A DNA stretch of 64,000 nucleotides from Micromonospora pisi. Lineage in GTDB: Bacteria > Actinomycetota > Actinomycetes > Mycobacteriales > Micromonosporaceae. Positions within the stretch are counted from its first letter, which is position 1. Every line of letters begins with the position of its first letter. The notes under the pieces are model-generated. The model was not told the origin of the DNA, did not search any database, and was given only the letters and a program-made list of their open reading frames with translations. This document shows, piece by piece, positions 25,807 to 33,412 of the stretch. The position numbers and the translations under genes were made by a program. The DNA is taken from assembly GCF_003633685.1 (NCBI RefSeq), contig NZ_RBKT01000001.1, positions 7,192,001 through 7,256,000 on the forward strand, read 5' to 3'.

Positions 25807-26325
25807 TCAGCCGGGTCGTACGGTGCCGACCACGTTCACCAGGTGCAGGGTGTAGGTCTCCCACTCCGACAGGTGCTCGGTCGAGATGCCGAACAGCGCC
25901 ATCGTCTTGCGGTGCGGCAGCGGCAGGGCCACCTGCATCTGCCGGACACCGTCCCGGTGGTGGCCGATGGCCAGCATCCGCCCGAGACGGGTGTCCAGGT
26001 CATGTACCTCGGCGTGCGGGCGCAACGCGTCCGCGAGCGGGGTCAACGGGTCGGCGATGTCGACGCGGTGCAGGCTGACGGTGAACAGACCGGTCGTGGG
26101 CACGGCCGGCTCCAGGACCGTCGCGGCGTACCGCACGCCGTTGGACCGTAATCTCTCGATCAGCAGTTCCTGCGTTGAGGTGATCGCATCCCGCTGACCC
26201 TCGGTACTGTCCGGCCACACCTCGGCCATCCGCCGGGTGGTCCGTTCGATCCGGTCCTCCGGGCTCGAGGCCAGATCCAGTGGGGTGAACTGCGTCGGCA
26301 CGTCGAACCGGAACGGTAGCGTCAC
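25807..26325 (-). CDS. T7SS-module accessory protein, DcrB/PsbP-like
   Basis: A 172-residue protein without signal peptide or membrane helix. The pattern begins PFRFDVPTQFTPLDL and contains ERLRSNGVRYAATVLEP, LFTVSLHRVD and a C-terminal ALFGISTEHLSEWETYTLHLVNVVGTVR, which resembles the strand-helix-strand of the DcrB/LpqN-like fold. I recognise similar unassigned proteins next to actinobacterial WXG genes. It is the last gene of a four-gene run in which each start overlaps the preceding stop by 4 bases or follows closely. It could be an immunity protein or a secretion chaperone for the upstream 346-residue protein; sequence alone does not decide. Confidence 0.65.
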   Translation of the reverse strand: MTLPFRFDVPTQFTPLDLASSPEDRIERTTRRMAEVWPDSTEGQRDAITSTQELLIERLRSNGVRYAATVLEPAVPTTGLFTVSLHRVDIADPLTPLADALRPHAEVHDLDTRLGRMLAIGHHRDGVRQMQVALPLPHRKTMALFGISTEHLSEWETYTLHLVNVVGTVRPG

Positions 26326-27362
26326 CGCAGTATCCGCAGCGTTTCCAGGGCGGGCTGCGGTACGAGCTTCGCACCGTTGATGGCGACCTTGGCCCAGGTC
26401 GCCTCGCTCTTGGCATCCTGCGCGTCGATGTCGCCCGGATGCGTCCAGGTCAGCACGGTCGGCACCTGCGAGGCGGCGGTGGCGCCGGCCTGCAGCGCCA
26501 CCGCACCCTCGAACTGCTTCACCGGGTTGGTCGTCACGAGACCGGCGAGGTCCTCGAAGGTCCGCGCGGGGCTGGACGGGGTGCTGCTGCCCTTCAGCAG
26601 CCCGGCGAGGTTGTCCGCGTTCTGCGCCGCCTTCACCAGGTTCCCGCCGAAGCCGAGCAGGTCGCTGGCGAGGGTGACGCTGGTGGTGGGGGCCTGGTCG
26701 CCGTTGACCGCCATGTCCAGGCCGTGGGCGCCGAGCGCCACGGCGTTGCCGAGCAACGCCAGCGGCACGGCCACCGCGGTGGCCCCGGGAATGAACGCGG
26801 CCAGGCTCGCGACGGAGGAGAACACCGAGGCGGCGTCCCCGATCGTGCCCAACACCGTGGGTTCCTTCGGCAGCGGCGGCGGCTCGAACGGCGCCGGCGT
26901 CGGCCCCTGCCCGGCCAGTGAGTCGAGCATCTCCTGAATCCAGGCGGCGGTGTCGGTGACGAACCGTTGCTGCGCCGCGGGCGAGATCGCCGGGTCGAGC
27001 TGCAGGGTCAGGGCGTACGCCGGCAGGTTGCGCACGATGGTGTTGACGATCCCCTGCTTGGCGGCCGCGACGGTGTCGGCGAACGAGGTGACCAACGTCT
27101 GCAGGTCCCGCATCCCCGTACCGACGCCGTGAGTCGCGACGAAGAGGTCGAACATGCTGCGGCGGAAGGCGTCACCGGCCTGGTCGGTCCAGCCCACGAG
27201 GTCGCCCATGTCGAACTGGCGCAAGGTGTCCACGTGTCCGGCGGCCTCGCCCCACGAGGCGGCGAGTGCCCGTACCCTGTCCTCGTCGGTGTCGGGCCAC
27301 TCCACCAGGGCGTTCACCCGTGGCCACAGTCCCAGGTCGGTTGGTGGCGGTGCGATCGGCAT
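26322..27362 (-). CDS. type VII secretion substrate with GLWPRV N-terminus (module 1)
   Basis: A 346-residue protein. The ATG at 27362 is preferred because the paralogue at 46278-47426 begins at the same point; the frame stays open to 27629. N-terminal residues 1-160 are helical and share TDLGLWPRVNALVEWPDTDE...VRALAASW with that paralogue. A hydrophobic Ala-rich stretch (ASLAAFIPGATAVAVPLALLGNAVALGAHG, about 185-220) follows. The C-terminus (FEDLAGLVTTNPVKQFEGAV..., ending ALETLRILR) has no recognised toxin motif and differs fully from the paralogue. It overlaps the next gene by 4 bases. The modular layout, constant head and variable tail with a small partner downstream, suggests a polymorphic secreted effector. 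Confidence 0.7.
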   Translation of the reverse strand: MPIAPPPTDLGLWPRVNALVEWPDTDEDRVRALAASWGEAAGHVDTLRQFDMGDLVGWTDQAGDAFRRSMFDLFVATHGVGTGMRDLQTLVTSFADTVAAAKQGIVNTIVRNLPAYALTLQLDPAISPAAQQRFVTDTAAWIQEMLDSLAGQGPTPAPFEPPPLPKEPTVLGTIGDAASVFSSVASLAAFIPGATAVAVPLALLGNAVALGAHGLDMAVNGDQAPTTSVTLASDLLGFGGNLVKAAQNADNLAGLLKGSSTPSSPARTFEDLAGLVTTNPVKQFEGAVALQAGATAASQVPTVLTWTHPGDIDAQDAKSEATWAKVAINGAKLVPQPALETLRILR

Positions 27363-27379
27363 GGTGTCGTCCCGTCCGC

Positions 27380-27712
27380 TCAGCCGCCGGGGCCACGGGT
27401 GGCGAGGTCCGTGGCCGTACCGAACCCGCTGGCCCCGAACCGGTCTGCGGCAAGGTAGTCCTCGACGCATTGCCGCCCGACGGAGGCCCGGCCCAGGAAG
27501 GCGTCGGACAACTCGTCGGCGGTGCTGTTGACCGGGTCCGGCTGGTACCTGGGCAGGAAAGCCTGGGCGAGCTGCCCGGAGCCGATGCCGGCCTCGTCGG
27601 CGGCGATCCGGCCCTTGAGGGTGCTCCACGCGTTGCCGAACTCCCGCCCGGCGGTTTCGATCCCGTCCATCGCGCCGGCGGTGGCCGTGGTCTCCATGTG
27701 GACGAAGTTCAC
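27380..27712 (-). CDS. small helical type VII secretion target (EspC/WXG-like)
   Basis: A 110-residue helical protein. It includes VHMETTATAGAMDGIETAGREFGNAWSTLKGRIAADEAGIGSGQLAQAFLPRY, matching the 'g..f...w' helix hairpin of actinobacterial secretion targets, and a C-terminal CVEDYLAADRFGASGF that parallels the CVADYRAADARGASAF of the 109-residue protein at 47437. Its ATG overlaps the YbaB-like stop by 4 bases, and 17 bases separate it from the module 1 effector. It probably forms a heterodimer with, or targets, the effector to the secretion machine, as EsxB-type partners do. Confidence 0.72.
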   Translation of the reverse strand: MNFVHMETTATAGAMDGIETAGREFGNAWSTLKGRIAADEAGIGSGQLAQAFLPRYQPDPVNSTADELSDAFLGRASVGRQCVEDYLAADRFGASGFGTATDLATRGPGG

Positions 27713-28050
27713 CGCCTGCCCCTCGCCATCCGGTCGAGGTCGGCCAGCAGCGGGTCGAAGTTCGGGTCGGTCGCCTCCGGTGGCATCAGGTGCCGGGTCA
27801 GGGCGACCACCTCGGCGTGCGCGAGGCCGGAGGCTTCCCTGACGGTGTCGAGGATGCGTCGGCTGAGCGCCCGCGCGTCGTGCTCCCGGTAGATGCGCGG
27901 GTCGAGCGCCAACTCCAGAAGTTCACCACGGCCGCCGACGGTGACGGTGATCAGGCCGTCCGATGATTCGGCGCTCGCCCGTACCTCGGCCATTCCCCGC
28001 TGTACGGCGCGGAGGTCCTCGGCGAAGCGTCCGTACGCTGCTGCGTCCAT
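27709..28050 (-). CDS. YbaB/EbfC family protein
   Basis: A 113-residue protein with the YbaB pattern: an N-terminal helix (FAEDLRAVQRGMAEVRASAES), a beta hairpin (GLITVTVGGRGELLELALDPRIY) and a C-terminal helix (ALSRRILDTVREASGLAHAEVVALTRH). Housekeeping YbaB binds DNA as a dimer and lies beside dnaX and recR; neither is here. YbaB-like proteins at the head of WXG-type gene runs are frequent in actinomycetes, and a chaperone-like role for the secreted partner is an inference. It is the first gene of a coupled run of four. Confidence 0.75.
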   Translation of the reverse strand: MDAAAYGRFAEDLRAVQRGMAEVRASAESSDGLITVTVGGRGELLELALDPRIYREHDARALSRRILDTVREASGLAHAEVVALTRHLMPPEATDPNFDPLLADLDRMARGRR

Positions 28051-28140
28051 GTCCCCAGTGTCGACAGACGCGGCCGGGTTGCCGATCCCGCTGACCGCTT
28101 CCGGCCACCTTGGCAGCGGGGCAAGAACCGCCGGACCGCC

Positions 28141-28794
28141 TCAGCGGAGCAGGTAGCCGACGCCGCGCAGGGTGTGCAGGACCGGCGGGGTGCCGAGCTT
28201 GCGCCGCAGTCCGGCGATCAGCACGTCCAGCACGTTCGAGTTCGGTGCGACCAACTCGTCCCAGGCAACCGCGATCAGCTCGTCGCGGCGGACCGGATCA
28301 CCCTGGGCGGTCACCAGCCGTTCCAGTACCACGAACTCCTTGGCGGTCAACGGAAGCGGCCGCCCGGCGCGACGGGCCGTGTACCTACCGGTGTCCAACT
28401 CCAGGTCACCATGCCGCAGCACCGGGGGCGATCCGGTGTCACCACGCCGGCAGAGGCTGCGAACCCGGACGACCAGCTCGGGCACCGCGAACGGTTTGCC
28501 CAGGTAGTCGTCGCCCCAGGCCAGTCCCTTGACCCGGTCGTCCGGCGTGTTTCGTCCGGTCAGGAAGAGCACCGGTACCGGCCAGCCGGCACGGCGCCGG
28601 TCCGCCACGTACTGCAGCGAGTCACCGGCCGGCAGGATCCGGTCGAACACGGCGCAGTCGTAGACGTTGACGCTCAGTGCCTCGTCCGCCTGCGGCAGAT
28701 CGATCGCGGTGTCCACCGCGAACCCCGCGCCCCGCAGGGACGCGTCGACGGCCACCCGGAGATCCTCGTCGTCCTCGGTGACCAGTACCCGCAC
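28141..28794 (-). CDS. orphan OmpR-type response regulator
   Basis: A 217-residue protein with an intact receiver (acidic cluster at Glu7-Asp9, phospho-acceptor Asp51 in YDCAVFDRILP, Thr/Lys in LFLTGRN and LGKPFAV) and a winged-helix DNA-binding domain (LTAKEFVVLERLVTAQGDPVRRDELI, ending LHTLRGVGYLLR). The GTG at 28794 is the start. No kinase gene is adjacent. It is similar throughout to the regulator at 32738-33412, which has a kinase, so cross-talk or a lost partner is possible. It lies 90 bases ahead of the YbaB-like gene on the same strand and may drive that run. Confidence 0.9.
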   Translation of the reverse strand: MRVLVTEDDEDLRVAVDASLRGAGFAVDTAIDLPQADEALSVNVYDCAVFDRILPAGDSLQYVADRRRAGWPVPVLFLTGRNTPDDRVKGLAWGDDYLGKPFAVPELVVRVRSLCRRGDTGSPPVLRHGDLELDTGRYTARRAGRPLPLTAKEFVVLERLVTAQGDPVRRDELIAVAWDELVAPNSNVLDVLIAGLRRKLGTPPVLHTLRGVGYLLR

Positions 28795-28849
28795 GACGCA
28801 TACCGTAGCCGGCAGACGGGCGTTGTGCGATCAGGGCGGGTGCCGGCCG

Positions 28850-29575
28850 CTACGCCAGCCAGCCGCGGTCGGCGGCCTTCAACCCGGCCTGGAACCGGCT
28901 GCGCGCGCCGAGCCGGTTCATGATGGCGGACATCATGCGGCGTACGGTGCGTACGGAGATGCCGAGGCGGGCCGCCGCGGACTCGTCGGTGCAGCCCGCC
29001 GAGAGCAGCGCGAGCAGTTCTCTCTCGCGCTCACTCAGCCCGGTGCCCTCCGTCACCTCAGCGGCGGTGAGCGGCATCGCGGACAGCCAGAGTCGTTCGA
29101 ACAGTTCGGTGACCGCGTTCACCACGCTCGGCAGCTGGAACATCGCGACATCACCCGGTCGGCCGTCCCGCCGGTCGCTGGGAAGCATCGCCAGGGCCTC
29201 GTCGACCACCGTCGCGTCAGCCGGCACATTGGGGAGCGTGCGGATCTCGGCCCCGGTCAGGCCGAGCCGGCGCAGCCGCATGGCCAGCACTGGAGTGTCC
29301 CGGATGTGGTCCGGCAGGATCACCCGGTAACGCAGCCCGCGCCGCAGGTTCTCATGGTCGGCACGGCGCAGCGGGTCGACCGGTTCACCCGGGCGCGCGC
29401 GGAGCGTACGGATGACGAGCACCTCGCGAGTCGCGGCGGCCACGGCGGCGTCGATGCTGGCGTGGGTGGACAGCACCGTCGGCTGCACGATCCGCGGGCT
29501 CGGCACCGGCTGCCACGCGGGACGTACGGGGGCCTGTCGGTCCCGCACGGTGGTGGGCAGGGATTGGACGGTCAT
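28850..29575 (-). CDS. LuxR-type regulator (TrmB-associated)
   Basis: A 241-residue protein. The first 180 residues lack a receiver but contain a phospholipase-D-like/effector region seen in TrmB-LuxR proteins (VLVIRTLRARPG, YRVILPDHIRDTP, VAMFQLPSVVNAVTELFERLW). The C-terminus has a GerE helix-turn-helix (LSERERELLALLSAGCTDESAAARLGISVRTVRRMMSAIMNRLGA), with two consecutive Arg in the recognition helix. Its ATG shares one base with the stop of eccE (TGATG), so it is translationally coupled to a type VII secretion component. It probably controls this locus. Confidence 0.85.
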   Translation of the reverse strand: MTVQSLPTTVRDRQAPVRPAWQPVPSPRIVQPTVLSTHASIDAAVAAATREVLVIRTLRARPGEPVDPLRRADHENLRRGLRYRVILPDHIRDTPVLAMRLRRLGLTGAEIRTLPNVPADATVVDEALAMLPSDRRDGRPGDVAMFQLPSVVNAVTELFERLWLSAMPLTAAEVTEGTGLSERERELLALLSAGCTDESAAARLGISVRTVRRMMSAIMNRLGARSRFQAGLKAADRGWLA

Positions 29576-30873
29576 CAGAGCGCTCCTCCGATCGGCAGCG
29601 AGGCCGTGACGGCCGGTCCGTGCAGACCGTCCAGCCGTTCCAGATGGACACCGAGGTCCGGGCCGAGCGACGTGAGCGACTCGACCGCCGCCTGCGCCGC
29701 CTCCGGTGTCGCGGCGGCGATCCGCAGTACGCCGGAGAGTTCCGTGCCCCCGGCGACCACCGCGACGGTGACCGCCACATCCCGTACGCCGTCAAGCAGC
29801 TGCTCCAGCACCTCGGCCGGCCCCGGTGACGGTGACGGTGACGGTGACCCGACGGTGGCCATCCGTAGCCCGATCTGGGTGACCGGGCCGGCCCGCCAGT
29901 AGTGCCAGTGCTCGCGAATCGCCTCCCGCCCCGGACCGGTGTGGGTCAACGAGGTCAACGTGGCGAGCAGTTCCCGCTCCGGCACCACTGTGAGGTCGAG
30001 GCCGGTATGGCGCAGCCGACGCCGCAGCCGGCGTACGGCGTTGCCGAGCGTGACCCGCAGCACCGAGTCCTCCGCGGCGTCCACGTCGCGCAACACCCGT
30101 ACGGCGAGCCACGCGCGCGGGGCGACCTGCTGTGGGCCGCGGTGCAGCACCAGGTGCAGCCCGAGCCGAGGGGCATCGGGATCCCCGTCGCCCGACACGG
30201 CACCGGCGAGTACGGCCCGAACGAATGCCTCCGAACCGGGTCGTGCCGGTCGCAGGACCGCCACCAGTTCGTCAGCCCGGCTGACGATCCCGGCCTGGTC
30301 GCCACCGATCTCCGCCGTGTCGATCCGGGCACCGGGCAGCAGCAGCGCCAGCAGAGCGGCGGAACCCTCGGCGGCCGGCAGGTCGAATGCCCGACGGCGC
30401 AGCAGCAGGCGTGACCGCCGGCCGAGCAAGGTGGACAGCCACGTCCCCCGGACCCGGATCGCGGTCACCGCGAGCAGTACGCCGGCGGATCCGCCGAGCG
30501 CGACAGCGGCCGGCCAGTCACGTCCGACGGCGCCGGCACCCAGTACCAGAGCCAGCTGCCAGCACACGATCCGTGCCAGGGGCAAGGGCAGGGGGAGGCG
30601 CTGGGCGCGGGGGGCCGGGCGCACGGCGCCGGCCGGATCGGCGCCGGGATGGTCCGTGGCGGTGGAGGCACCCGCGTCGGTGGCAGGAACCGCGACCGTC
30701 GGCGGTGCGCCGGGAGCCGGTCGGACGCCTGGGAACAGGGGCGGTTGGCCACCGAGACGGGCGGCGGCGACCACGGTGCGGTTGCGGCGCGCGGCGGTAC
30801 CGGGCGTGGTCGGTGCCGGCACCGGTGTCGTGGTGGCCTGCCGGACGCTCTCCGGCTGGGCGGTCGTGGCCAT
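29575..30873 (-). CDS. eccE: type VII secretion protein EccE
   Basis: A 432-residue membrane component of the ESX secretion complex. A Pro/Thr/Ala-rich N-terminal region of about 100 residues precedes two closely spaced membrane helices (ARIVCWQLALVLGAGAVG and AAVALGGSAGVLLAVTAI) and a cytoplasmic domain with the EccE pattern (VRGTWLSTLLGRR, GIVSRADELVAVLRP, LGLHLVLHRGP). The ATG at 30873 has GGGGGACG upstream; an ATG five codons earlier overlaps the preceding stop. A (GGTGAC)4 repeat at 29825-29848 encodes a Ser-Pro run. In mycobacterial ESX systems EccE sits at the complex periphery near the protease. Confidence 0.85.
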   Translation of the reverse strand: MATTAQPESVRQATTTPVPAPTTPGTAARRNRTVVAAARLGGQPPLFPGVRPAPGAPPTVAVPATDAGASTATDHPGADPAGAVRPAPRAQRLPLPLPLARIVCWQLALVLGAGAVGRDWPAAVALGGSAGVLLAVTAIRVRGTWLSTLLGRRSRLLLRRRAFDLPAAEGSAALLALLLPGARIDTAEIGGDQAGIVSRADELVAVLRPARPGSEAFVRAVLAGAVSGDGDPDAPRLGLHLVLHRGPQQVAPRAWLAVRVLRDVDAAEDSVLRVTLGNAVRRLRRRLRHTGLDLTVVPERELLATLTSLTHTGPGREAIREHWHYWRAGPVTQIGLRMATVGSPSPSPSPGPAEVLEQLLDGVRDVAVTVAVVAGGTELSGVLRIAAATPEAAQAAVESLTSLGPDLGVHLERLDGLHGPAVTASLPIGGAL

Positions 30874-30884
30874 GCTCGTCCCCC

Positions 30885-32627
30885 TCATGCGACCCTGCGG
30901 TGCTCACGGTGGTCGTCCCGGGACGGCCGTCCCGCTGACGTCGCGCAACCGGCCAGATGCCGCAGCAGCACGTGGCTTCGGTAGCGCTCCGGCGAACTGA
31001 CCGCCAACAGCCCCCGGTCGACCAGCTTCTCCAGCACCGGCCGGGCCGCCGTCGTGGTCATGCCCAGCGCTCGGGCCGCGACGGTGGCCTCGAACTCGCT
31101 GGGCAGGTCACCGAGGGCGTGCCAGGCGGCCACCTCCGGGCTGTCCAGCTGCGAGCTGGCGTCGGAGATCGAACGTCGGAGGGCGTCGGAGAGCACCCGG
31201 CACGGATCGTCGTCGAGTTCCTCGGCCAGCCGTCGTACGGTCCAGTGCGGCCGGGTCCGCAGCCGGGCGGCGGCGTCGCGCAGCGCGGCTGGCAACCCGC
31301 CGCAGTGGCGTACGACGGCAGCGACGGCCGCGTGGTCCACAACGGCCAGTGGGCCGCCGACCGCCGCCACGAGGAGTGCGGCGGCGGCCCTGTCGCCGAG
31401 CGGCTCCAGCCCGACCCGTACCGCGCCGTCCGGATGCCAACCCCGGTTGCTCGTCGTGACCAGGGTCAGGCATCCGGGTGCCGCTGGCAGCAGCGGCGCC
31501 AACTGGTCGCCGTCCGGCACATCGTCCAGCACCAGCAGTACACGTCGCCGGGCCAGTTCCGAGCGCCACAGCGCGGACCGTTCGTCGAGGTCGGACGGCA
31601 TCTCCGCCGCGGGTGTGCCGATGCCGCGCAGCAGCCGGCCCAGCACAGCCGGCGCGGCCGGCGCCGAACGCGGGTCCGCACCCCGCAGGTTGACGAAGAA
31701 GTGGCCGTCCGGGTAGCCCGGTGCCAAGCGGTGCGCCGCGTGTACGGCCAGGGCGGTCTTGCCGACGCCGGCCATGCCGTCCACCAGCACCACTGGAGCC
31801 AGCTCGGTCGCGGCACGCCGTACGGCCGCCACCTCGGCCGTACGCCCGACGAGCGCAATGTCCCGGGGAAGCTCCCTGCGGGTCCGGGCCGGCCGCGCGA
31901 CGCCCAGCACCAACCGCTGCGCCTCGGCGAGTACGGGCCCCGGCTCCACCCCGAGTTCGGTGGAGAGCAGTTCCCCGGCCCGCCGGCAGGCGGCAAGCGC
32001 CTCGGCGCGCATGTCGGCCGCGTGCAGGGTGCGGACGAGTTGCGCCCACGCTCCCTCGCGCAACGGGGCGTCTGCGGTGACGGTCCGCAGCGTGGCCACC
32101 GCGTCCTGACCGTGGCCCAGGACCAACTGCAACTCCGCGAGATGTTCCCGCAGTCGCAGGTGCAGTTCCTCGAACCGGGTCACCACAGCGGCGCAGACAG
32201 CCGCCTCGACACCCTCGAAGGGACGTCCCCGCCACAACCGCAACGCCTCCTGCACCAGGGTGAGCGCGGCGGCCGTGTCGTCGGTAGCCGTCCGCCTGGC
32301 CTCGCTGGCGAGTTCCCCCGCCCGGTCGGCGTCCAGGTCGCCCGGCCCGACCCGGAGCCGGTACGCGCCGGACCTGCTCTCGATCCGGGTACGCCCGTCG
32401 TGCTCCGGCAGCAGACGGCGCAACTGCCAGACGTAGGTCTTCAGGTTGGCCTCGGCCGACGCCGGCACGGCCTGTTCCTGCCAGGTGGTTTCGACCAGAT
32501 GATCCACCGTCACCCACGAGTTAGGCTGCAGCAGCAAGGCCGCCAGCACCGTCGCCGGCTTGCTCGAGCCGAACCGGTGCACGGTCGCGTTGTGCACCTC
32601 GAGCGGCCCGAGTACGTGGAACAGCAC
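30885..32627 (-). CDS. SARP/AfsR-type transcriptional regulator with NB-ARC
   Basis: A 580-residue regulator. The GTG at 32627 gives the family-typical start (LFHVLGPLEVHN) and has GAGGAGG upstream; an ATG at 32702 is the alternative but leaves only 35 bases to the divergent gene. Residues 1-95 are the OmpR-like DNA-binding domain, about 100-245 the BTAD domain (LHLRLREHLAELQL, LHAADMRAEALAACRRAGELL). A nucleotide-binding NB-ARC domain follows (Walker A GMAGVGKTAL, kinase 2 VLLVLDDVPDG). No TPR array follows, unlike the second SARP protein at 56016. It is coupled to eccE downstream by overlap and likely controls the secretion genes. Confidence 0.87.
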   Translation of the reverse strand: MLFHVLGPLEVHNATVHRFGSSKPATVLAALLLQPNSWVTVDHLVETTWQEQAVPASAEANLKTYVWQLRRLLPEHDGRTRIESRSGAYRLRVGPGDLDADRAGELASEARRTATDDTAAALTLVQEALRLWRGRPFEGVEAAVCAAVVTRFEELHLRLREHLAELQLVLGHGQDAVATLRTVTADAPLREGAWAQLVRTLHAADMRAEALAACRRAGELLSTELGVEPGPVLAEAQRLVLGVARPARTRRELPRDIALVGRTAEVAAVRRAATELAPVVLVDGMAGVGKTALAVHAAHRLAPGYPDGHFFVNLRGADPRSAPAAPAVLGRLLRGIGTPAAEMPSDLDERSALWRSELARRRVLLVLDDVPDGDQLAPLLPAAPGCLTLVTTSNRGWHPDGAVRVGLEPLGDRAAAALLVAAVGGPLAVVDHAAVAAVVRHCGGLPAALRDAAARLRTRPHWTVRRLAEELDDDPCRVLSDALRRSISDASSQLDSPEVAAWHALGDLPSEFEATVAARALGMTTTAARPVLEKLVDRGLLAVSSPERYRSHVLLRHLAGCATSAGRPSRDDHREHRRVA

Positions 32628-32737
32628 CTTGCCCTGCACCTCCTCGAACGGCACCACCGGTTGGGGTGATCCTGTGCATCCATACGATCGGTCCAGGTAC
32701 ATGAGGATCAGATGACACAGCCATCGGGAGGCCGGTT

Positions 32738-33412
32738 GTGCGGGTGATGGTGGTCGAGGACGATGACGACCTGCGGCTCGCGGTGACCACCGAACTGGCC
32801 GGGACCGGGATGCGGGTCGACCAGGCGGGCGACATCGCCACGGCGCACGTCTCGTTGTCCACCGGGCACTACGACTGCGTGGTGTTCGACCGTATGCTGC
32901 CCGACGGCGACGCGATCACGTACGTGCACCGGCGCCGGCAGCAGGGATGGGCCGTACCGGTGCTCTTCCTGACCGCCCGGGACCGCCTCACCGACATCGT
33001 GGCCGGATTCGAGCACGGCGGTGACGACTACCTGGTCAAGCCGTTTGCCGTTGCCGAGATGACCGCCCGGGTGCTCACCCTGGGCCGGCGGGCCGGCACC
33101 GGCCGCCCGTCGGTGCTGCGCCACGCCGACCTCGAGATGGACTGCGCCCGCCGGCAGGCACGTCGGGCGGGGGTACTGCTCGGGCTGACCGCGAAGGAGT
33201 TCGCCGTGCTCGAGTACCTGTTGTCCCGGCCGGAGCAGGCCGTCGGCCGGGACGAGCTGATCGAGCACTGCTGGGACAGCAGTACCGACCCGATGTCGAA
33301 CGTGGTGGACGCGGTGGTCCGGCGGCTTCGCGTGAAGCTGCGCGAGCCGGAGCTGATCCACACCGTACGGGGGCGCGGATACCGGCTCGCCGGCCCGGAG
33401 TCGGCGGCGTGA
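32738..33412 (+). CDS. OmpR-type response regulator
   Basis: A 224-residue regulator with a receiver domain (acidic cluster Glu7-Asp10, phospho-acceptor Asp51 in YDCVVFDRMLP, conserved Thr in LFLTARD and Lys in YLVKPFAV) and a C-terminal winged helix (LTAKEFAVLEYLLSRPEQAVGRDELIEHCWD, VVDAVVRRLRVKL, IHTVRGRGYRL). The GTG at 32738 is the start. The stop overlaps the kinase start by 4 bases. It is the first gene of a six-gene run, with coupled starts, that ends at 40877. Confidence 0.93.
   Translation: MRVMVVEDDDDLRLAVTTELAGTGMRVDQAGDIATAHVSLSTGHYDCVVFDRMLPDGDAITYVHRRRQQGWAVPVLFLTARDRLTDIVAGFEHGGDDYLVKPFAVAEMTARVLTLGRRAGTGRPSVLRHADLEMDCARRQARRAGVLLGLTAKEFAVLEYLLSRPEQAVGRDELIEHCWDSSTDPMSNVVDAVVRRLRVKLREPELIHTVRGRGYRLAGPESAA

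Noticed and set aside
29825-29848. (GGTGAC)4 as a regulatory repeat
   Set aside because: It lies in frame within eccE and simply encodes a Ser-Pro run.
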